A DNA stretch of 64,000 nt from Variovorax paradoxus (GCA_016806145.1 CP063166.1:620001-684000); one strand, 5' to 3'; positions 28,361 to 38,762 are shown, counted from the first letter of the stretch. A program made the numbers and translations. Notes: generated by a model from the letters alone, not told the origin.

Positions 28361-30030
28361 CCATCGATCTCCAGACGCTCAAGTGCGGCGAATGCGGCAG
28401 CAGCGTGCTCAAGCGCACCGGCCTCAACGAATTCACCTGCCAGCACTGCGGCTCCGTCACGCTGGTGGAGGACGACATCTCCGACCGCCTCGACCGCGTG
28501 CTCGACCAGGTCAAGGATGCGGCCGTGCGCCGCCTCGCCGACGAGCAGGCGGCGCGGCAGAAGGTGGCGATGCGCACCGCGGGCTTCGCGGTCGCGGCGG
28601 TGGTCGGCATCACCGTGCTCGTGACGGTGGTGCAGATGTTCACGCGCAAGGACGCGCCCGAGGTCGGCCGCCGCGCCGCGGTCGCCTCGGTGGTCGATCG
28701 CAACATCCCCTCCGACGGCCTCAAGCTCGGCGAGCCGCGCCAGGTGCTGGTGGGCAGCGGCAGCTCGGCACGGCCCAAGCTGCTGGTGGTGGCGCGCAAC
28801 GAGACCGGCAAGCCGCTCGAGCGCGTGAGCGTCAAGGCCACCTACTACGACGGCGAGACCCGGCTCGAGGAGCGCGGCGAGTCGCTGCCGATCTCGGTGC
28901 TCGAGCCCGGCGAGAGCGCGCCGCTGCTGATCGACCTGCCGAGCGGCAAGAACGTCACGCGCCAGGAGCTGCAGGTGCAGCGCCTTTCGGCGCCCTACCG
29001 CTCGGCCGACGGCCCGCGGCTCGCGTTCTCGCGCCTGCGGCTGGTGCAGCAGGGCGACCGCGTGCGGCTGGTGGGGCGCGTGGTCAACGAGCGCAAGGAC
29101 GCGGCGATCGGTGGCGTCGAGGCGCTCGCCACGCTCTACGACGATGCCGGCAACGTGATCGGCTTCGGCCGCGGCTATGCGCAGGGCAACGACATCCCGC
29201 CCGGCGCGCGCAGCGCGATCGACGTCGACATCGCGCGCTTCGGCCGCGCCGCGCAGGTCGCGGCCTGGGACTACCGCATCGCCTACAGCACCATCGACTC
29301 CGGCGGCTCGCGCAGCGCGGTGCGCGGTGCCGACCGCGTGATCCGCACCGTGGGCGCGCCCGAGGTCTTCCATGCCGACCTGCGCCTGAGCACCGAGGAC
29401 CTGCTGGCCGAGGACAGCGAACGCTTCGATCTCAAGGAGCTCGAGCTGCTGCCGCTGGTGGCGGGCCGCAGCAACATCCAGCGGCCGCTGTTCCTCACCG
29501 AGCTCGTGAACCGCAGCAAGGAGGCGGTGGTGCTCGCGCCCGGCGGCGTGATCTCGCGCTTCGGCGGCAGCAAGGCCGACGGCGCCACCGTCATCCAGGG
29601 CCTGGCCTACCTCTACCCGGGCGAGCGCTTCCCGATCCTGCTGGAGCCGCGCGATGTCGACCGCATCACCCAGACCCGCGTCGAATGGAAGCCGATGCGC
29701 CGTGCGGCGCTGCCCGGTCCGCGCACGCCGCTCGAGGTGCAGGTGACCGGCACCAAGGCCGAGACCGGCAGCGTGCTGCTCAACTTCAGCCAGCGCTTCC
29801 TCTACAAGAGCGTGCAGGTCACGGGCAAGGTGAGCAATCCGGGCACGACCATCGTCGGCAAGGTGCGGCTGTGGGTGAGCCTGCGCGACCGCGATGGGCA
29901 GCTCAGCGGCTTCAAGCTGGTCGACAACCTGCCGGCCATCGCGCCCGGCGAGAGCGTGCCGTTCCAGGTGAACGTGGAGCAGAACGGCCGTGACTTCGCG
30001 AGCGTCGGCACGCTATACCAAACCGAATAG
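28357..30030 (+). CDS. Zinc-ribbon, single-pass membrane protein with FxLyD-like repeats
   Basis: 557 residues. An N-terminal zinc ribbon (Cys10, Cys13, Cys28, Cys31) faces the cytoplasm, followed by a short acidic helix and one membrane segment (about 74-93). The large periplasmic part is made of beta-sandwich-like repeats with lines such as [20 protein letters not shown] and [20 protein letters not shown], similar to FxLyD/DUF3426-type domains. It is the third gene of the coupled unit, with a four-base ATGA overlap. Function unknown; the topology suggests an envelope sensor or scaffold. Confidence 0.75.
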   Translation: MTIDLQTLKCGECGSSVLKRTGLNEFTCQHCGSVTLVEDDISDRLDRVLDQVKDAAVRRLADEQAARQKVAMRTAGFAVAAVVGITVLVTVVQMFTRKDAPEVGRRAAVASVVDRNIPSDGLKLGEPRQVLVGSGSSARPKLLVVARNETGKPLERVSVKATYYDGETRLEERGESLPISVLEPGESAPLLIDLPSGKNVTRQELQVQRLSAPYRSADGPRLAFSRLRLVQQGDRVRLVGRVVNERKDAAIGGVEALATLYDDAGNVIGFGRGYAQGNDIPPGARSAIDVDIARFGRAAQVAAWDYRIAYSTIDSGGSRSAVRGADRVIRTVGAPEVFHADLRLSTEDLLAEDSERFDLKELELLPLVAGRSNIQRPLFLTELVNRSKEAVVLAPGGVISRFGGSKADGATVIQGLAYLYPGERFPILLEPRDVDRITQTRVEWKPMRRAALPGPRTPLEVQVTGTKAETGSVLLNFSQRFLYKSVQVTGKVSNPGTTIVGKVRLWVSLRDRDGQLSGFKLVDNLPAIAPGESVPFQVNVEQNGRDFASVGTLYQTE

Positions 30031-30074
30031 CCCCGCAGCCAGCGTTTGCGGGCGCTTCGCGCCATGATCGGCGG

Positions 30075-31067
30075 ATGACCGATTTCTCGATCCTCGACCT
30101 CTCCCCGATCGTCGAAGGCAGCGATGCCGCGCAGTCCTTTCGCAACTCGCTGTCGTTGGCGCAGCACGGCGAAAAGCTCGGCTACCGCCGCTACTGGCTC
30201 GCCGAGCACCATGGCATGCCGGGCATCGCGAGCGCAGCCACCGCGGTGTTGCTGTCGCATGTGGGCGCGGGCACCTCGACGATCCGCATCGGCGCCGGCG
30301 GCGTGATGCTGCCCAACCATTCGCCGCTGGTCATCGCCGAGCAGTTCGGCACCCTTGAGTCGCTCTACCCGGGCCGCGTCGACCTGGGCCTGGGCCGTGC
30401 GCCCGGTTCCGACCAGCGCACCGCGCGCGCTTTGCGCCGCAACCTCGAATCGGACGCCGACCAGTTCCCGCAGGACGTGATCGAGCTGATGGACTTCATG
30501 TCGAAGAACCCGCAGCAGGCGGTGCGCGCCGTGCCGGGCGCGGGGCTCGAGGTGCCGGTGTGGATCCTCGGCTCGAGCACCTTCGGCGCGCAGTTGGCCG
30601 CCCACCTGGGCCTGCCCTATGCCTTCGCCTCGCACTTCGCGCCGCAGCAGATGATGCAGGCGATCCAGATCTACCGCGAGACCTTCAAGCCATCGGCGCA
30701 GCTCGCCAAGCCCTACGTGATGCTGGGCTTCAACGTGTTCGCGGCCGACACCGACGCCGAGGCCGAATTCCGCGCCACCTCGTGGCAACAGGCCTTCGTC
30801 AACCTGCGCAGCGGCCGGCCCGGCCGGCTGCCGCCGCCGGTCGAGGGCTACCGGCGGAAGGTCGGCCCGGCCGAGAACGCGCTGCTCGACTCGGTGCTGT
30901 CGTGCTCGGCCGTGGGCTCGCCCGACACCGTGCGCGCGGGCGTCGAGGCCTTCATCGAGCGCACCGGCGCCGACGAGCTGATGATCACCTCGCAGGTCTT
31001 CGACCATGACTCGCGGCTGCGCTCCTACGAGCTGCTGGCCCGCATCCGCGACAGCCTGCGCGCCTGA
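30075..31067 (+). CDS. LLM-class flavin-dependent oxidoreductase (luciferase-like)
   Basis: The 330-residue protein has a luciferase-like TIM barrel. [20 protein letters not shown] and [20 protein letters not shown] are family hallmarks, and the [11 protein letters not shown] loop binds the flavin phosphate. The nearest known type is the YhbW/MsnO8 group with unknown substrate. It lies 44 bases after the zinc-ribbon gene and 64 bases before mnmA; an operon link is possible but unproven. Confidence 0.85.
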   Translation: MTDFSILDLSPIVEGSDAAQSFRNSLSLAQHGEKLGYRRYWLAEHHGMPGIASAATAVLLSHVGAGTSTIRIGAGGVMLPNHSPLVIAEQFGTLESLYPGRVDLGLGRAPGSDQRTARALRRNLESDADQFPQDVIELMDFMSKNPQQAVRAVPGAGLEVPVWILGSSTFGAQLAAHLGLPYAFASHFAPQQMMQAIQIYRETFKPSAQLAKPYVMLGFNVFAADTDAEAEFRATSWQQAFVNLRSGRPGRLPPPVEGYRRKVGPAENALLDSVLSCSAVGSPDTVRAGVEAFIERTGADELMITSQVFDHDSRLRSYELLARIRDSLRA

Positions 31068-31131
31068 GCGGGCGCCCCCGATTTCCCCCACGCCGACCCC
31101 GCCTCGCCGGGGCTGGGACAATGTCGCCCCT

Positions 31132-32244
31132 ATGGCAAAGCAACGGATCGTGGTGGGGCTGAGCGGCGGTGTGGATTCCGCGGTGACCGCGCACCTGCTC
31201 AAGCAGCAGGGGCACGAGGTGGTCGGCATCTTCATGAAGAACTGGGAAGACGACGACGACAGCGAGTACTGCTCGTCGAACATCGACTTCGTGGATGCCG
31301 CCAGCGTGGCCGACGTGCTGGGCATCGAGATCGAGCACGTGAACTTCGCGGCCGACTACAAGGACCGCGTGTTCGCCGAGTTCCTGCGCGAGTACAAGGC
31401 CGGCCGCACGCCCAATCCCGACGTGCTGTGCAATGCCGAGATCAAGTTCAAGGCCTTCCTCGACCATGCGATGCGGCTGGGCGCCGAGAAGATCGCCACC
31501 GGCCACTATGCGCGCGTGCGCCTGAACGAGGCCACGGGCCGGCACGAGCTGCTCAAGGGGCTCGATCCCTCGAAGGACCAGAGCTACTTCCTGCACCGCC
31601 TGAACCAGGCGCAGCTGTCGAAGACGCTGTTCCCGGTCGGCGAGCTGCACAAGACCGAGGTGCGCCGCATCGCCGAGGAGATCGGTCTGCCGAACGCGAA
31701 GAAGAAGGACTCGACCGGCATCTGCTTCATCGGCGAGCGGCCGTTCCGCGAGTTCCTCAACCGCTACATCTCGAAGGAACCGGGCCCGATCAAGGACGAC
31801 CGCGGCCGCAAGCTCGGCGAGCACCAGGGCCTGAGCTTCTACACGCTGGGCCAGCGCCAGGGCCTGGGCATCGGCGGCGTGAAGGAGAAGGGTGCGCAGC
31901 GCGGCGCGGGCGATCACTCGCCGTGGTTCGTCGCGCGCAAGGACGTCGAGAACAACACGCTGTGGGTGGTGCAGGGCCACGACCATCCCTGGCTGCTGTC
32001 GACCTCGCTGCGCGCCGACGATGCGAGCTGGGTCGCGGGCGAGTCGCCGGTGCCCGGGGCCTATGGCGCCAAGTCGCGCTACCGGCAGGCCGACGCGGCC
32101 TGCGAGATGGTGGAGGGCGATGAGGCCCCGCGCGGCGATGCCTTCGCATTGCGCTTCGGCCAGACGCAGTGGGCGGTGACGCCGGGCCAGTCGGCGGTGC
32201 TGTACGACGGCGAACGCTGCCTGGGCGGCGGCGTCATCGTCTGA
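31132..32244 (+). CDS. mnmA: tRNA-specific 2-thiouridylase MnmA
   Basis: The 370-residue enzyme thiolates U34 of tRNA Lys, Glu and Gln. The PP-loop SGGVDS is at 11-16. The catalytic cysteines are Cys100 (PNPDVLCN) and Cys198 (GICFIG). The motif DQSYFLHRL for tRNA contact is intact. The start ATG at 31132 gives the usual [13 protein letters not shown]. It is convergent with a Nudix gene six bases away; nudJ next to mnmA is also the E. coli arrangement. Confidence 0.95.
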   Translation: MAKQRIVVGLSGGVDSAVTAHLLKQQGHEVVGIFMKNWEDDDDSEYCSSNIDFVDAASVADVLGIEIEHVNFAADYKDRVFAEFLREYKAGRTPNPDVLCNAEIKFKAFLDHAMRLGAEKIATGHYARVRLNEATGRHELLKGLDPSKDQSYFLHRLNQAQLSKTLFPVGELHKTEVRRIAEEIGLPNAKKKDSTGICFIGERPFREFLNRYISKEPGPIKDDRGRKLGEHQGLSFYTLGQRQGLGIGGVKEKGAQRGAGDHSPWFVARKDVENNTLWVVQGHDHPWLLSTSLRADDASWVAGESPVPGAYGAKSRYRQADAACEMVEGDEAPRGDAFALRFGQTQWAVTPGQSAVLYDGERCLGGGVIV

Positions 32245-32250
32245 GTCTCT

Positions 32251-32733
32251 TCAGCGCGGCTTCTGCCGCACCGAATCGTCGACGTGGATCAGGTCCAGCG
32301 GATGCCGCTGGCCGGCCAGGTGGTCTTCGATGCACTGCAGCAGCAGCGGGCTGCGATGCCGCGCCACGCTGGCGCGGATCTCGTCGGCCGTCATCCAGAG
32401 CGTGCGCACGATGCCGGTGTCGAGCGCCCGGCCTGCCTCGCGTTCGCCGAGCTCGCCGCTGAAGGCGAAGCGCATGTAGGTCACGGCGGGGTCGTCGGCC
32501 GAACGCGCGAGGTAGATGCCGATCAGCGCGGTCGGCGTGAAGGCATGGGCGGTCTCCTCGAGCGCCTCGCGCGCGCAGCCTTCGGCCGGGGATTCGCCGG
32601 GGTCGAGGTGGCCGGCCGGGGTGTTGAGCCGAAGGCCCTGCTCGGTGTGCTCCTCGACCAGCAGGAAGCGGCCCTCGCGTTCGATCACCGCGGCGACGGT
32701 GACGTTGGGTTTCCAGCGGACGGTGGTGTTCAT
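32251..32733 (-). CDS. Nudix hydrolase (NudJ-like)
   Basis: The 160-residue protein has the Nudix box GHLDPGESPAEGCAREALEE (residues 41-60), with the last Gly of the consensus replaced by Ala. PNVTVAAVIEREGRFLLVEE and the adjacent AGHLD resemble E. coli NudJ, a phosphatase of HMP-pyrophosphate and thiamine pyrophosphate. The ATG at 32733 is preceded by AAGGAAG; an open frame continues upstream to 33222 but lies antisense within the regulator gene. Confidence 0.87.
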   Translation of the reverse strand: MNTTVRWKPNVTVAAVIEREGRFLLVEEHTEQGLRLNTPAGHLDPGESPAEGCAREALEETAHAFTPTALIGIYLARSADDPAVTYMRFAFSGELGEREAGRALDTGIVRTLWMTADEIRASVARHRSPLLLQCIEDHLAGQRHPLDLIHVDDSVRQKPR

Positions 32734-32836
32734 GGGGATGGCTTCCTTCTGCGGTCGCGCGCGGGCGGCGGGCCATGGGCCGGCCCGCCGCCCGCGCGGA
32801 ATCATCCCCGTATTGGACGCGAAGCGCCGGGAAGAC

Positions 32837-33562
32837 TCAGGAGCCGCGCAGCTCGGGCCCGCGAACGCCGAGCTGGCCGGCCTCGACCGTTTCGAGCCGG
32901 TAGCCGAGCCCGTAGATCGCCAGCAGCAGGAAGCCGTTGGAGGGCCGCAGGTCGAGCTTGGTGCGAAGGCGCGAGATGTGGGTGTCGAGCGAGCGAGAGA
33001 GCGCCTCGACGCCCAGGCCCCAGACGGCTTCGTGCAGGTGCTCGCGCGACAGCAGGCGGCCGAGGTTCTGGAACAGGAACAGCGCCAGTTCGTACTCGCG
33101 GTTCTTGAGCTCGACCGGCATGCCGCGCACCTTGAGCGTTCGCGAGGGCGGATAGAAGTGGTAGGGGCCGAAGACCAACTCGGTCTCGTGCTGTGCGGGG
33201 TAGGAGCGCCGCAGCAGGGCATTGACGCGCGCCTCGAGCTCGGTGGCCTGGATCGGCTTGCTCATGAAGTCGTCGGCCCCCGCGTTGAGCCCGGCGACCA
33301 TGTCGGCGTCGTCGTGCTTGGCCGTGACGAACAGCACCGGCAGGCGGCTCTTGAGGTCGTGGCGAATGGTCTTCACCACGTCGAGGCCTCGGATGTCGGG
33401 CAACTGCCAGTCGAGAAGCAGCAGATCGAAGGTCTGTCGTCGCATGGAGTGCAACAGCGACTTTCCATCTGCGTACTCATGGCACTCGTGCCCGAGCGAC
33501 GCCATGGTCTGATGAATCAGTTTTCTCTGATGGGCCTCGTGGTCGAGGACAGCAATGCGCAT
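32837..33562 (-). CDS. Orphan OmpR-family response regulator
   Basis: The 241-residue protein has a receiver domain with acceptor Asp in LLLLDWQLP (residue about 51), LFVTAKHDDADMVAG and SKPI. The C-terminal winged helix contains LKNREYELALFLFQNLGRLL. The acid pocket LDHEAH differs from the normal DDE arrangement (Asp-His-Glu). The start has AAGGGGG ten bases before ATG. No kinase gene is adjacent. Confidence 0.85.
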   Translation of the reverse strand: MRIAVLDHEAHQRKLIHQTMASLGHECHEYADGKSLLHSMRRQTFDLLLLDWQLPDIRGLDVVKTIRHDLKSRLPVLFVTAKHDDADMVAGLNAGADDFMSKPIQATELEARVNALLRRSYPAQHETELVFGPYHFYPPSRTLKVRGMPVELKNREYELALFLFQNLGRLLSREHLHEAVWGLGVEALSRSLDTHISRLRTKLDLRPSNGFLLLAIYGLGYRLETVEAGQLGVRGPELRGS

Positions 33563-34010
33563 TTTTATTACCCCCTTACTTCCTCCCGTGGGTCGTCTCT
33601 GTGTGCGACTCCAAGTGAGGCGAAGTGTATCTATCTGCGTCTAAGGTAAGCAATCTGCCCTGCAACTAATGCACATGAACCGTTCTTTTAAATCGATCAA
33701 TGGAAGAATGATTACAAAGGCCTACATCTTTGTCCTGTAGATGACACGAAGTTCGTGCAGGCGCCGTCGTTGTTTTTGCGCCGCACGACGCATGCCGCGC
33801 AGGCGCCGCCTGAGACCGGTTTCCTTACAGCGCGCCAGAGGGAGCACCGCCGATCCATCACTAATAAGCTATCAAATGGATAGCTAGATTTTCAGCAACC
33901 ACGGACGTTGGAGCATGGATACTTCGCCCCTTGCGCGACAGATCGGGCCGAATGTCTTGCTGTAAGCTTCGCCCGCATTTCGCGCTGCACCTTGCCCTGA
34001 GGAGAACTCT
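33563..34010. other. AT-richer intergenic stretch upstream of the transhydrogenase operon
   Basis: No gene is seen in 448 bases, and it is lower in GC than its neighbours. It contains the dyad ACAAAG-N8-CTTTGT (33714-33733) and a hairpin annotated at 33867-33885. It must hold the divergent promoters of the response regulator (minus) and pntAa (plus). The pntAa ribosome-binding site is GAGGAGA ending seven bases before the ATG. Confidence 0.5.
33867..33885. repeat. Small intergenic hairpin (AGCTATC/GATAGCT)
   Basis: AGCTATC, a 5-base loop, then GATAGCT form a perfect 7-bp dyad between genes. It is related in core sequence to the hairpins at 513-533 and 48674-48690 and to the LysR-start dyad. 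Such GCTATC hairpins recur in Comamonadaceae intergenic regions, by my recollection. Confidence 0.55.
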
Positions 34011-35153
34011 ATGCTGATAGGCGTGCCTGCCGAGACAACGACAGGCGAAACCCGAGTGGCCGTGACCCCGGAGACGGCGAAGAAACTGGTGGCGTTGGGG
34101 CACACGGTGCGTGTGCAGAGCGGCGCGGGCGTGGCGGCCAGCGTGACCGACGCGGCCTATCAAGCGGCCGGTGCCGAGATCACCGACCAGGCCGGCGCCT
34201 TCGGTGCCGACATCGTGCTCAAGGTGCGCGCGCCGAGCGACGCCGAGTGCGCGCTCGCCAAATCCGGCAGCGTGCTCGTGGGCATGCTCAACCCCTTCGA
34301 CGCCGCCGGCCTGCAGCGCGTGGCCGCGGCCGGCCTCACCGGCTTCGCGCTCGAGGCAGCCCCGCGCACGACGCGTGCCCAGAGCATGGACGTGCTCAGC
34401 TCCCAGGCCAACATCGCCGGCTACAAGGCCGTGATGATCGCCGCCGACAAGTACCAGCGCTTCTTCCCGATGCTGATGACCGCCGCCGGCACCGTGAAGG
34501 CCGCGCGGGTGGTCATCCTCGGCGTGGGCGTCGCGGGCCTGCAGGCCATCGCCACGGCCAAGCGCCTGGGCGCGGTCATCGAGGCCTCGGACGTGCGGCC
34601 CAGCGTCAAGGAACAGATCGAATCGCTGGGCGGCAAGTTCATCGACGTGCCGTACGAGACGCAGGAAGAGAAGGACGCCGCCGAGGGCGTGGGCGGCTAT
34701 GCGCGCCCCATGCCCGCGAGCTGGCTCACGCGCCAGCAGGCCGAGGTCGCCAAGCGCGTGGCGCTGGCCGACGTCGTCATCAGCACCGCGCTGATCCCGG
34801 GGCGTGCCGCGCCGACCCTGATCACCGAGGACATGGTCAAGTCGATGAAGCCGGGTTCGGTCATCGTCGACATCGCCGCAGGTAAAGGCCCGGTCAATCC
34901 AGATGGAGGGGTGGGCGGCAACTGCCCGCTCTCGGAGGCCGACAAGACGGTCGTCAAGCACGGCGTGACCATCGTCGGCGAGACGAACCTCGCCGCGCTG
35001 GTGGCGGCCGACGCGTCGGCGCTGTACGCGCGCAACGTGCTCGACTTCCTCAAGCTCGTCCTGACCAAGGAGGGCACGCTGAAGATCGACCTCGAGGACG
35101 ACATCGTCGCCGCCTGCCGCGTCACGCAGGACGGCCAGGTCACGAAGAAGTAA
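34011..35153 (+). CDS. pntAA: NAD(P) transhydrogenase subunit alpha part 1 (NAD-binding)
   Basis: The 380-residue soluble subunit binds NAD(H) and drives hydride transfer to NADP+ using the proton gradient. It begins MLIGVPAETTTGETRVAVTP. The nucleotide-binding fold VVILGVGVAGLQAIATAKRLG and the RQD-loop-equivalent SSQANIAGYKAVMIAADKYQR are present. Split alpha subunits (pntAa/pntAb) are the usual layout in this group. It precedes pntAb by 24 bases. Confidence 0.93.
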   Translation: MLIGVPAETTTGETRVAVTPETAKKLVALGHTVRVQSGAGVAASVTDAAYQAAGAEITDQAGAFGADIVLKVRAPSDAECALAKSGSVLVGMLNPFDAAGLQRVAAAGLTGFALEAAPRTTRAQSMDVLSSQANIAGYKAVMIAADKYQRFFPMLMTAAGTVKAARVVILGVGVAGLQAIATAKRLGAVIEASDVRPSVKEQIESLGGKFIDVPYETQEEKDAAEGVGGYARPMPASWLTRQQAEVAKRVALADVVISTALIPGRAAPTLITEDMVKSMKPGSVIVDIAAGKGPVNPDGGVGGNCPLSEADKTVVKHGVTIVGETNLAALVAADASALYARNVLDFLKLVLTKEGTLKIDLEDDIVAACRVTQDGQVTKK

Positions 35154-35177
35154 GCGAACACGCGAGGAGAAGAAACC

Positions 35178-35507
35178 ATGGACATCGTCTCTCACACCGT
35201 CATCAACCTCATCATCTTCGTGCTGGCCATCTACGTGGGCTACCACGTCGTGTGGACCGTCACGCCCGCGCTGCACACGCCGCTGATGGCCGTGACCAAC
35301 GCCATCTCGGCGATCGTCATCGTGGGCGCCATGCTGGCCGCGGCGCTCACCGAGACCGGCCTGGGCAAGACCATGGGCGTGCTGGCCGTCGCGCTGGCGG
35401 CGGTCAACGTCTTCGGTGGCTTCCTGGTCACGCGGCGCATGCTGGAGATGTTCAAGAAGAAGGAGCGCAAGGCCGCGCCCGCAGCCGCCGAGGGAGCTTC
35501 CAAGTGA
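35178..35507 (+). CDS. pntAB: NAD(P) transhydrogenase subunit alpha part 2 (membrane)
   Basis: The 109-residue protein has three to four membrane helices (TVINLIIFVLAIYVGYHVVW and three later segments) and a short cytoplasmic Lys-rich tail. It forms part of the proton channel with PntB. It lies within the pntAa-pntAb-pntB operon and overlaps the GTG of pntB by four bases. Confidence 0.93.
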   Translation: MDIVSHTVINLIIFVLAIYVGYHVVWTVTPALHTPLMAVTNAISAIVIVGAMLAAALTETGLGKTMGVLAVALAAVNVFGGFLVTRRMLEMFKKKERKAAPAAAEGASK

Positions 35508-36928
35508 GCATGAACCTCGTCACCCTGCTGTACCTGCTGGCCAGCATCTGCTTCATCCAGGCGCTCAAGGGCCTGAGCCATCCCACCACCTCGATCCGCG
35601 GCAACGTCTTCGGCATGACCGGCATGGCGATCGCCGTGCTGACCACCGGCGCGCTGATCTGGAAGCTGGCCAACGGCAACCCGGCCGGCCTGGGCTACGT
35701 GCTGGTCGCGCTGGTCGTGGGCGGTGGCCTCGGGGCCTACATGGCCAACAAGGTCGAGATGACCAAGATGCCCGAGCTGGTGGCCTTCATGCACAGCATG
35801 ATCGGCCTCGCTGCCGTGTTCATCGCGGTGGCCGCCGTGGCCGAGCCGCATGCCTTCAACATCGCGCTCAAGGGCGATCCGATCCCCGCGGGCAACCGCC
35901 TGGAGCTGTTCCTGGGCGCGGCCATCGGCGCCATCACCTTCAGCGGCTCGGTGATCGCCTTCGGCAAGCTCTCGGGCAAGTACAAGTTCCGCCTGTTCCA
36001 GGGCGCGCCGGTGCAGTTCGCGGGCCAGCACATGCTCAACCTCGTGCTGGGCCTGGCGACCGTGGGCCTGGGGCTGGTGTTCATGGCCACGGAGAACTGG
36101 ACCGCGTTCTTCGCGATGCTCGCGCTGGCCTTCGTGATGGGCGTGCTGATCATCATCCCGATCGGCGGCGCGGACATGCCGGTGGTGGTGTCGATGCTCA
36201 ACAGCTACTCGGGCTGGGCGGCCGCGGGCATCGGCTTCAGCCTGAACAACGCGATGCTGATCGTGGCGGGCTCGCTGGTGGGCAGCTCGGGCGCGATCCT
36301 GAGCTACATCATGTGCAAGGCGATGAACCGCTCGTTCTTCAACGTGATCCTGGGCGGCTTCGGCGGCGACGCGGCCGCGGCCACGGGCGGCGCGAAGGAG
36401 CAGCGCCCGGTCAAGAGCGGCAGCGCCGACGACGCGGCCTTCGTGCTGGGCAATGCCGAGACGGTGGTGATCGTGCCGGGCTACGGCCTAGCCGTCGCTC
36501 GCGCGCAGCACGCGGTCAAGGAACTCGCGGCCAAGCTCACCGAGAAGGGCATCACGGTGAAGTACGCGATCCATCCGGTGGCCGGGCGCATGCCGGGGCA
36601 CATGAACGTGCTGCTGGCCGAGGCCGAGGTGCCGTACGACCAGGTGTTCGAGATGGAGGACATCAACGGCGAGTTCGGCCAGGCCGACGTGGCGATCATC
36701 CTGGGCGCCAACGACGTGGTGAACCCGGCCGCGCACACCAAGGGCAGCCCGATCTACGGCATGCCGATCCTGGAGGCCTACAAGGCCAAGACGGTGATCG
36801 TGAACAAGCGCTCCATGGCCGCCGGCTACGCAGGGCTGGACAACGAACTCTTCTACATGGACAAGACCATGATGGTCTTTGGCGATGCCAAAAAAGTAGT
36901 GGAAGATATGGGCAAGGCCATCGAATAG
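35504..36928 (+). CDS. pntB: NAD(P) transhydrogenase subunit beta
   Basis: The 474-residue subunit has about nine membrane helices and a C-terminal NADP-binding domain (VVIVPGYGLAVARAQHAVKE, PVAGRMPGHMNVLLAEA, GANDVVNPAA). The start is GTG 35504 (overlapping the pntAb stop as GTGA), with GGAG seven bases before it; ATG 35510 is an alternative with poor spacing. A terminator follows at 36971-37000. Confidence 0.93.
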   Translation: MSMNLVTLLYLLASICFIQALKGLSHPTTSIRGNVFGMTGMAIAVLTTGALIWKLANGNPAGLGYVLVALVVGGGLGAYMANKVEMTKMPELVAFMHSMIGLAAVFIAVAAVAEPHAFNIALKGDPIPAGNRLELFLGAAIGAITFSGSVIAFGKLSGKYKFRLFQGAPVQFAGQHMLNLVLGLATVGLGLVFMATENWTAFFAMLALAFVMGVLIIIPIGGADMPVVVSMLNSYSGWAAAGIGFSLNNAMLIVAGSLVGSSGAILSYIMCKAMNRSFFNVILGGFGGDAAAATGGAKEQRPVKSGSADDAAFVLGNAETVVIVPGYGLAVARAQHAVKELAAKLTEKGITVKYAIHPVAGRMPGHMNVLLAEAEVPYDQVFEMEDINGEFGQADVAIILGANDVVNPAAHTKGSPIYGMPILEAYKAKTVIVNKRSMAAGYAGLDNELFYMDKTMMVFGDAKKVVEDMGKAIE

Positions 36929-36970
36929 GCCGAGGTTCCGTCCCGGCCCGCGCTCTGCGGGCAAACCCTT

Positions 36971-37000
36971 ACGGCGCCGCTCAGGCGCCGTTTTCGTTTT
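36971..37000 (+). terminator. Rho-independent terminator after pntB
   Basis: ACGGCGCC, loop GCTCA, GGCGCCGT, then TTTCGTTTT. It closes the transhydrogenase operon before fadD. Confidence 0.85.
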
Positions 37001-37032
37001 CATCCCAATCCGACTCCGGAGGAGACACATCC

Positions 37033-38712
37033 ATGACCGATCGTCCCTGGCTCAGCAGTTACCCGCAAGGCGTGCCTGCCGACATCGACCCATCGCAGTA
37101 CCCCTCGCTGGTCGGTCTCATGGAAGAGAGCTTCTCGAAGTACGCCGACCGCACGGCCTACAGCTTCATGGGCAAGGACGTGAGCTATGCGGAGACCGAC
37201 AAGCTCAGCAAGGCCTTCGCGGCCTACCTGCAGGGGCTGGGCCTGGCCAAGGGCGACCGCGTCGCGGCCATGATGCCCAACTGCCCGCAGTACCCGATCG
37301 CGGTGGCCGGCATCCTGCGCGCGGGCCTGATCCTGGTGAACGTGAATCCGCTGTACACGCCGCGCGAACTCGAGCACCAGCTCAAGGACTCGGGCGCGAA
37401 GGCGATCGTCATCATGGAAAACTTCGGCGTCACGCTGCAGCAGTGCATCGCGGCCACGCCGATCAAGCACATCGTGCTGGCCTCGATGGGCGACCGGCTC
37501 GGCTTCCTCAAGGGCGCGCTCGTCAACTACGTGGTGCGCAACGTCAAGAAGCTGGTGCCGGCCTTCAACCTGCCGGGCGCGGTGCGCTTCAACGATGCGC
37601 TTGACCAGGGCGCGGGCCGCAAGCTGCAGACGCCGGCCATCGGCGCCGACGACGTCGCGGTGCTGCAGTACACCGGCGGCACCACGGGCGTGTCGAAGGG
37701 CGCGGTGCTGCTGCATCGCAACGTGATCGCCAACGTGCTGCAGTCCGAGGCCTGGAACGAACCGGTGATGCGCAAGGTGCCCGCGGGCCAGCAACCCACG
37801 AGCGTGTGCGCGCTGCCGCTCTATCACATCTTCGCGTTCACGGTCGGCATGATGCTGAGCATGCGCACGGGCGGCAAGCTGATCCTGATCCCGAATCCGC
37901 GCGACCTGCCCGCGGTCCTCAAGGAACTGTCGAAGCACACGATCCACAGCTTCCCCGCGGTCAACACGCTGTTCAACGGCCTGGCCAACCATCCCGACTT
38001 CAACACCGTCGACTGGTCCAACCTCAAGGTCTCGGTGGGCGGCGGCATGGCGGTGCAGGCCGCGGTCGCGAAGCTCTGGCTCGAGAAGACCGGCTGCCCG
38101 ATCTGCGAGGGCTACGGCCTGTCCGAGACCTCGCCCTCGACCACCTGCAACCCGACCGACAGCAAGGCCTACACCGGCACCATCGGCGTGCCGCTGCCGA
38201 GCACCTGGCTCAAGCTGCTCGACGACAACGGCAACGAGGTTGCACTCGGCGAGCCCGGCGAGATCGCGATCAAGGGACCGCAGGTGATGGCCGGCTACTG
38301 GCAGCGCCCCGACGAGACCGCGAAGGTCATGACCAGCGACGGCTACTTCAAGAGCGGCGACATCGGCGTGGTCGACGAACGCGGCTACTTCAAGGTGGTC
38401 GATCGCAAGAAGGACATGATCCTGGTGTCGGGCTTCAACGTGTACCCGAACGAGATCGAGGACGTGGTCGCACAGATTCCGGGCGTGCTCGAATGCGCGG
38501 CCGTGGGCGTGAACGACGAGAAGACCGGCGAGGCCGTGAAGCTCGTGATCGTGAAGAAGGACGAGTCGCTCACCGAGGCGCAGGTGCGCGAATACTGCAG
38601 AGCAAACCTTACGGGTTACAAGCAACCGCGAATCGTAGAGTTTCGCACTGACCTGCCGAAGACACCGGTCGGAAAGATCCTGCGCAGAGAGTTGCGCGAC
38701 GCCAAAAAGTAA
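37033..38712 (+). CDS. fadD: Long-chain acyl-CoA synthetase FadD
   Basis: The 559-residue AMP-forming ligase activates fatty acids to acyl-CoA for beta-oxidation. The AMP-binding motif YTGGTTGVSKGA is near 216, with EGYGLSETSP and the FACS signature region SDGYFKSGDIGVVDERGYFK. The C-terminal catalytic Lys is in PKTPVGKILRREL. It is at the membrane face in the cytoplasm. The ATG follows GGAGG at good distance. The next gene starts 50 bases later. Confidence 0.94.
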   Translation: MTDRPWLSSYPQGVPADIDPSQYPSLVGLMEESFSKYADRTAYSFMGKDVSYAETDKLSKAFAAYLQGLGLAKGDRVAAMMPNCPQYPIAVAGILRAGLILVNVNPLYTPRELEHQLKDSGAKAIVIMENFGVTLQQCIAATPIKHIVLASMGDRLGFLKGALVNYVVRNVKKLVPAFNLPGAVRFNDALDQGAGRKLQTPAIGADDVAVLQYTGGTTGVSKGAVLLHRNVIANVLQSEAWNEPVMRKVPAGQQPTSVCALPLYHIFAFTVGMMLSMRTGGKLILIPNPRDLPAVLKELSKHTIHSFPAVNTLFNGLANHPDFNTVDWSNLKVSVGGGMAVQAAVAKLWLEKTGCPICEGYGLSETSPSTTCNPTDSKAYTGTIGVPLPSTWLKLLDDNGNEVALGEPGEIAIKGPQVMAGYWQRPDETAKVMTSDGYFKSGDIGVVDERGYFKVVDRKKDMILVSGFNVYPNEIEDVVAQIPGVLECAAVGVNDEKTGEAVKLVIVKKDESLTEAQVREYCRANLTGYKQPRIVEFRTDLPKTPVGKILRRELRDAKK

Positions 38713-38762
38713 GGGTTCGGCCCGGGTGGGGCCGCGGCATCGATCTTGCATATTGCGGGTCG

